64,000 nucleotides of DNA, taken from assembly GCF_021917145.1 (NCBI RefSeq), contig NC_061063.1, positions 4,778,510 to 4,842,509 of the forward strand, read 5' to 3'. The notes beneath the pieces were generated by a model. The model was not told the origin of the DNA. It did no database searches and was given only the letters and a program-made list of their open reading frames with translations. Source of the DNA: Hypomesus transpacificus (Eukaryota; Chordata; Actinopteri; Osmeriformes; Osmeridae). Numbering within the stretch: position 1 is the stretch's first letter; each line of letters starts with the position of its first letter. A program made the translations under genes and the position numbers. Below, in pieces: positions 59,008 through 64,000 of the stretch.

Positions 59008-60091
59008 TCTCTCCCTGTCTCTCTCTCTCCCTGTCTCTCTCTCTCCCTGTCTCTCTCTCTCTCCCTGTCTCTCTCTCTCCCTCTCTTTCTCTCTCTCTCT
59101 CTTACCTTGCTGATGAGACACTGGTCTGCTCTGACCTACTTATCTCTCCAGGGTGGCAACACATTCCAGGTCAGACTCTCCCCCCCAGCTCCTTTAGCTA
59201 CCAAGGACGAGACCACTGCTCACACACACCGATCAATGTCACATCTCTGCCTATGTCCACTAACAAAGCACACAATCACTGAAAGGGATGTCAGTTCATA
59301 GACGTGTACTATAATCATTGCCTACCCTGGGTATCAGTCAAATGGGATCTCCAATTCGGTGCAAATACCACGATATTGATTCGATACATTGTGTACTTGA
59401 GATACAATGTAGAGTTCTTGTAACACAACTGATCTCTATTTCATAACGCTCATGGCCAAATGGAGACACAGAGGATCCATCCATTCTCTGATGTGGAGAT
59501 TGTGCATGTCCAGTCACAGAGTATGGGTCTAAGCTTACCACATACCATACCAAATACCGGGCAGTGTCCCCAATGTCTCGCTAGCCTGGTAAAAGAGACA
59601 CTCTACACGTAGCAACTACAGGCTTATTTTTAGCCATGAAAGCACAGGAGAGGGACTACAGTTCAAACCCAAATACAAGACTGGAAATAGAAGACATAAT
59701 TTACACTGGAGGGGCGACAGGGAAGAGTGGAGGAGGCAGAGAGAGTGAGAGAGGAAGCGAGAGAGGGTGAGTGGGAGAGAAGGCATTTGCATAATGTCGA
59801 CAAAAAGCGAGGCCTTCGCTAAGTGGGCGTTAGGATGCAGATAGCAAGTGGCTCACTACAATCATTTCCTGTGCAAAGGCTGCCATCGGTTTTTACACAG
59901 GCCGGTCTAGACTGGCCACCCAGCCCCTTCATCACGACCACTATCCTAGCGGAGGTCTGTATGATGAGAACCTTTGGCTCACCAGAACAGAAGCACCTGA
60001 AAGAGACATGACCAGGAGGAATTCAGGTCTCTACTATACCTTGTCCAGGGCCTCTCGGTCCAGTAGGTCCTGAACGGCCAGTAACTTGATG
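53203..60091 (-). CDS. eepd1: Endonuclease/exonuclease/phosphatase domain protein 1, last six exons (partial)
   Basis: Six exons are present: 60091-60040, 55871-55761, 54516-54382, 54205-54064, 53882-53688 and 53393-53203 (stop 53205-53203). They keep frame and encode the C-terminal 275 residues, the EEP nuclease domain. EEPD1 is a 5' endonuclease that helps start resection at stalled replication forks. Matches to vertebrate EEPD1 include IKLLAVQDLLDREAL, YSGFLWDSSSG, VLVLGDFG, FTNISTRSPQGS, LDNIWLSRSLKKV and WIPDNWSWGGVASDHCPV. The GDFG and SDHCP motifs are catalytic-core positions of the EEP fold. The C-terminus ends KHER as in human. The upstream part, with myristoylation site and helix-hairpin-helix repeats, is not in the window: exon 60091 begins in phase 2 after an acceptor. 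All introns are GT-AG. The gene converges on matcap2, the order known for human 7p14. Confidence 0.94.
53593..53693. repeat. CA-rich tandem repeat in an eepd1 intron
   Basis: (CA)n stretches alternate with three near-copies of CATCATTTATACATCCACAC. The repeat abuts the 5' splice site of the penultimate exon. Confidence 0.85.
53944..53986 (+). mobile_element. tRNA-Cys-like fragment in an eepd1 intron
   Basis: GGGTTTAGCTCAGTGGTAGA GCATTTGACTGCAGG matches the 5' half of tRNA-Cys(GCA), then similarity stops. It has no 3' half, so it is a truncated SINE head or tRNA fragment. Confidence 0.6.
54256..54300. repeat. CA-rich microsatellite
   Basis: Interrupted (CA)n in an eepd1 intron. Confidence 0.85.
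54517..55760 (-). other. eepd1 intron
   Basis: 1.2 kb GT-AG intron between two eepd1 exons. Nothing recognised except ordinary unique sequence. Confidence 0.7.
58089..58161. repeat. (GA)n tract
   Basis: Interrupted GA repeat, part of a purine-rich zone that continues to about 58170. Confidence 0.93.
58690..59103. repeat. 414-bp polypyrimidine (CT)n compound tract
   Basis: Almost pure C/T on the plus strand, mixing CTCC, CCCCTCT, (CT)n and CTCCCTGT units. Only isolated purines interrupt it (for example CTCTGCTCTC, CTCCATCCCC, CTGTCTCT). Confidence 0.97.
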
Positions 60092-60196
60092 CTGGAAAGG
60101 ACGAGAAGAGAGGGAGAAAAGGGGGGAGGGAGGAAGGGAAGAGGGGAGGGAGGGAAGGGGGGAGGGAGGGAAGGGGGGAGGGAAGGAAGGAAAAAA
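60092..60196. repeat. GGGA/GGAA purine tract abutting an eepd1 acceptor
   Basis: On the plus strand, repeats of GGGAGGGAGGGAAGGGG run up to the exon. On the eepd1 strand this is a long polypyrimidine tract just upstream of the acceptor at 60092. Confidence 0.9.
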
Positions 60197-61103
60197 GTGG
60201 TCAGAGTGGCTTGCATAGCATGGTGGAAATCATTGCTGGTGTGCAGATTGAATGCCATGGCTTCTAGTTCAACACACAGTGAAGATAGCCTTGTGAAGCA
60301 GAGACATCTGTACTGTTGACACAACAGATAAGCAAACAGAGAGACTAGCCGACCAGGATCTTGTCTCTCCATCACAAGACTACCTGAAAATGACTCATGC
60401 AGGCCACTTTAAAACATACCAAAGTGAGATGGTAGAGTGAGGACAGAGAATTATCTAGAACTAAAACTATCCAGTGCACAAACAAATTATTGCACCGTGA
60501 GGAAATCGTTACCCCATAAACATTTATTTGTTTGCTTAAAAATTACTTTCCAGGCCACTAGTCAGCACAGGGAAAAGTAATGCATGCCATAAAAACACAT
60601 ACTAGAGCTCAAGCAAGATTGGTCTTCATTACTTTTGCTGCCTGATTAGGTATTATGCCTTCACCAAGCCTTTTTACACAACACTGTCGCAAAACATCTT
60701 TATTTAAAGTGGCACAACTGTGTTCTGACACTCTTGATGTGAATGTTTGTGCCATATGTACGCATAGATCCCTAAGGCTTTATGAAGGCTTAATGAAGCT
60801 TCAGATGCACTAAAACAGACTGTAGTAACATTTCAGGAATCCCTCTCTCCCTCCCTCAATCCCTTTTTCTCCCTCGAAGCCCCCCTCCCTCCATCTTCCT
60901 CCCCGTTTTTCCACATCCAGTTGTTGTTCTCTAAACCACAACCTATTTGTGATTAACTAAATGAAAAGATATTCTTTATTCACTGAGAAAATGAAATCAG
61001 TCAATATCTTGTCTTTTAAGAAGGGCCGAAGGAAATCAACAGCTACTTGGCAACAGATACCAACAGATATTTAGCACATGCAGCAGAGTACACACATGCA
61101 GGA

Positions 61104-61124
61104 CGCACACACACACACACACAC
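61104..61124. repeat. (CA)n microsatellite
   Basis: About 10 CA units. Confidence 0.9.
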
Positions 61125-63282
61125 GCTCACTTTCTCAATGTCTCATCTCATAATGCAGGTGCAGTACACACCGATGGTGTGTGCTTCAACACTACAGTCG
61201 GCTGCAACACTAGCTTTCACCTGCTCTCACCCTGTAATCCTAAAAAGAGGCCAAAACCCATGTTGCATAACACTTCTATTTGTAAAGTACTGCCACAGTC
61301 CAGGAGAGACTAATCTCACATGCAGTCTGCCATGATAGAAGACACGTATGACTAGAACTACTTATTTGTGTTTAGCCAAGTCATTTAGCTTATCCATTGT
61401 CTGCCATGAAGACCCCTTTGAGATCTCTCTGAAGAGCACAGGAGACCAACCAGAATGAGTCAGCTCTTTTGTAGCTGTTACAAAACTAACGTCATTGAGC
61501 GAATGGTGGGAGTTTGCTAGGAGCCAGATGGACTGCTGGAGGAGTGCTCCGGGCTGTCAAACTGAGTGACATCACTTCCGGCTTCCTCTGCTCTATCATC
61601 TCAAGCTGTTGATGGACGAGCCACTTAGCACAGCTGTGACGAAATTACTTTACCCATTTGTAAATCACTTGAGATACCAGAGTGAAAGGATTTCAGTTAG
61701 AATTGTATCAGGGTCAATCTGGCTTTCAATGGGTTTGTTTTCCTCATGGAGAAACCCGTTTAGTACTTGGTGTGGTAGTTTCCTTTGTGGGAACTGAGGG
61801 AGGTCCCTGGAGAAAATGATCTGGGTCCACATGTATAATTAGAGGATAGGGAGATAGGCCAGCCTCAAAGAACAAAACCAATGTCAGTGTTAGGTTATGC
61901 TACGCTAGCGGTCGTGTGCTCGATTCGGTGCAGTGTTCTGTTAGAGCTCCCCAGAGTAGCTGCCTTGGGCTTCAACTTGGCCTTCATCGCCGACCGGGCT
62001 GGTGGAGTCTGTGCCCTCACAGCCAGAACAACTGACTGGTCCGGCTTGCCTTTCGTCCCCCAGTGTCTCCACCAGCAGAGACACATCCTCTGTCCCCAGC
62101 ACTGCACCCTTCAACCCGCCCCTCACAGACCCCGCCTGGCCAGCGCAGCATGAATATGGATCAGCGAGCGCTCGGTCTGATTGGTATTCCTGCCGCTGGA
62201 GACGGGTGAGGACGGATCCTCTAGCTGGACAGATAAGTAGCGCAGCACTCTCAACACGTCCCGGGAACCTATCACCTTCAAAGAGCATAGGAACTTTCGC
62301 AACACTGGCCCTTTCTGTCATATTGCTCTGCCAGATTGTTTTGTTGTATTTGCGAATCAGCCAACCCAATTCGACCCCAGCCATAACCACTTGACCTCTA
62401 CATGTTAAAACAATGTTTTAGTGGTTGACAGATGAAGAGAGGGAGCTCAGCACGTGTACATATTTGCAATCTCCACGCAATCACCGATTGCCCCGTTTGT
62501 CCGTTTTGAGAACAAACGGGTCAGGGGTCAGAGTGACCCCGCCTTCTTCCTCCGCTGTGAGTGGTCATGGTCATCACCACAATGAGACCAAGAGGACCTG
62601 ACAATAGCTCCTCTGCAGTCCAGGAGCTTTACAGCCGTCCCACCATATCCTGCACCTCCTCCACAAAGCCCCCGGGGCTGGTCCGTCCCCCCCGGCCTCA
62701 GGCCAGCTCCAGGCTTGCTCTGAGCCAAGGTGACATGACGTCACCGCAGTGCAGGGACAGCTTAACGGTGAACGCAGGCAGAGGCTCAGCAACAGGGCGC
62801 AGTGTCCGGCCCATCGCTCAAATCCACACTCTCAACTCAAAGCTGAATGGAATATGCAGATTAACGGACGCCCTCCCCCCCTCCTTTTTAAACAATGGAG
62901 CGAGAGAGAAAAAAAACGGGAACGTTGATGATGGCCATTCCTCCTATTCTGTGACAGTCAACACAGTCCAGTGACAGTGAGAGGCAGGCACACTCACAGA
63001 TACATCCCTCACCTACTCCCTCGCGGAGAGGGCTGAGTAAGCATGGCTCTGTCCAGCTGAGGTCAAACAAGGTCCCACCCTGCAGCAGGAAAGCAGAATG
63101 CAATCCCTCAACGCCATCACCGCAATGGAGAAGAGTAGCTTAGAAAACCAGATAAACCTCTGGTTGGAGGGCAAGATGGAAGGGAAAAACTAATACAAAT
63201 CTGAATCTCAATAAATTTGATCAACATGATGTGGTAAAAGATTGCTGCTTTGTCAAAAGGGTTGAGCTGCAGCGAAGTATTT

Positions 63283-63960
63283 GTATCAAATCAAATCAAA
63301 TCAAATTTATTTGTATAGCCCTTTTTACACGCAAGCATGTCACAGAGGGCTTCACATGCGCCCATAGAACTGCCCCTCAACCAACCTAAACCCTCAAGGA
63401 AGACAAGGAAAAACTCCCAGAAAAACTCCCACCGGGAGAAAAAATGGAAGAAACCTTGGGAGGAGCAATTCAGAGAGGGATCCCCTCCTCCAGAGACGGT
63501 TGGTAAGAGAGAGGAGCAGAACACAAGCTAAACATAGTCATACAGTGTCAATGGGTTTTGAAACACCAAAATCCATTGTTCGGCTTTATAGACGTTGGAT
63601 GGGACCGGGAAACTCGCTGTTGGCCGTCATGGAGACTGGATTCCGGGTGACGACCTGGTTCAGCGTTGGCAGACCGACGACCAAGCAGGTCCTGACAGCT
63701 CAAACCCCCCACACCACAGGGAATGTGTGGGGGGGGGACAGAGAGGAGAGCAGGGATTAGAGAATGCCAGGAGCAGCTTTGTACACTGGTTTCAGGGGAC
63801 ATGGGGCACCAAGTACACTCTTGTTGTCAGAGTAACTGAGTAAACTACTTTGGGGATTATGATTGGGATATGGAATGATCCCTGAGTGCATATTGTGGTT
63901 CCTGGGGTGACTGTGTGTAGCAGTCCACGCTGGTCAGTCAGGCACCTGGGTTTGAGTCCT
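63283..63960. mobile_element. Unclassified teleost interspersed repeat
   Basis: It begins with (ATCAA)n then TTTATTTGTATAGCCCTTTT, a very common start of fish repeats. It continues with CCCAGAAAAACTCCCACCGG and AAACCTTGGGAGGAGCAATT. The following GAGAATGCCAGGAGCAGC stretch probably belongs to the same unit. No coding capacity is seen and the right boundary is uncertain. The family assignment comes from memory of similar fish sequences. Confidence 0.6.
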
Positions 63961-64000
63961 GCCACTGGCAGGCTTTGCTCTTCACTCACTGTTCTCCCAC

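Larger units (their letters stand above)
55872..60039 (-). other. eepd1 intron with long simple-sequence tracts
   Basis: 4.2 kb intron. It holds a GC-rich to homeobox-motif-rich block (56700-57130), a GA repeat (58089-58161) and the large CT tract (58690-59103). Open frames across the CT tract are artefacts of repetitive sequence. Confidence 0.75.
60197..64000. other. Presumed eepd1 intron, no exon recognised
   Basis: No helix-hairpin-helix exon of eepd1 is visible on the minus strand. The stretch holds a CA repeat at 61104-61124 and an interspersed repeat from 63283. Overlapping open frames on both strands at 61.9-62.4 kb and 62.56-62.97 kb have no recognisable domain. Confidence 0.6.

Noticed and set aside
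58339..59301. Long open frames rich in Ser-Leu-Pro or Arg-Glu across the CT tract on both strands
   Set aside because: They are produced by the dinucleotide repeat, exist in several frames at once and have no flanking coding signal.
61881..62394. Overlapping open frames of 90-149 codons on both strands
   Set aside because: No recognisable domain, no splice-supported extension, and both strands are open equally, which suggests GC-rich chance frames in an eepd1 intron.
62561..62974. 137-codon plus-strand frame
   Set aside because: No family resemblance; composition is low-complexity Ser/Pro/Arg and it lies within an intron of a minus-strand gene.

Overview
This window is vertebrate nuclear DNA, almost certainly from a teleost fish. 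It has long AT-rich intergenic stretches, genes split by short GT-AG introns, tRNA-derived SINEs, a TTAA-flanked MITE family and many CA, CT, CCCT and C/G tracts. The genes are all vertebrate orthologues. The substance P sequence ([11 protein letters not shown]) and the SINE types would fit an early-branching euteleost such as a smelt, pike or salmonid relative, but that is only a guess. I see no bacterial, phage, CRISPR or operon-like content and no new defence or mobile system.

Layout. (1) 1-3.1 kb: last exon and 3' end of sdhaf3 (+), a mitochondrial SDH assembly factor; its first exon lies to the left of the window. (2) 3.1-20.9 kb: an 18 kb gene-free stretch with one SINE and one piggyBac-like MITE; it may carry tac1 regulatory DNA. 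(3) 20.9-25.3 kb: tac1 (+), the substance P / neurokinin A precursor, in five coding exons. (4) 25.5-30.2 kb: asns (-), asparagine synthetase, 11 coding exons, 564 residues, with an amino-acid-response (ATF4) type site in its promoter. (5) 32.8-42.6 kb: anln (-), anillin, 25 coding exons, 1208 residues. (6) 42.45-43.8 kb: a 1.35 kb divergent promoter region. (7) 43.8-50.6 kb: matcap2/kiaa0895 (+), a tubulin tyrosine carboxypeptidase, 7 coding exons, 510 residues, zinc motif HEIGTH. (8) 51.6-64 kb: eepd1 (-), the last six coding exons, tail-to-tail with matcap2; its N-terminal exon(s) lie to the right of the window. Its introns hold very long CT/GA tracts.

The gene models were assembled by hand from splice sites and from similarity to vertebrate proteins I know. 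For asns, tac1, anln and matcap2 every exon junction keeps frame from ATG to stop, which is good internal support. The genes do not form one pathway. sdhaf3-tac1-asns and anln-matcap2-eepd1 are two syntenic groups known as separate groups in human; here they are joined by about 3 kb. The observations best worth following are regulatory: an ATF4-type site at asns, CCAAT boxes plus a TTTGAA (CHR) palindrome at anln, and an RFX X-box-like site at matcap2. Others are a GC-AG intron in asns, a 19-nt exon in anln, two matched piggyBac-type MITEs and unusual polypyrimidine tracts.
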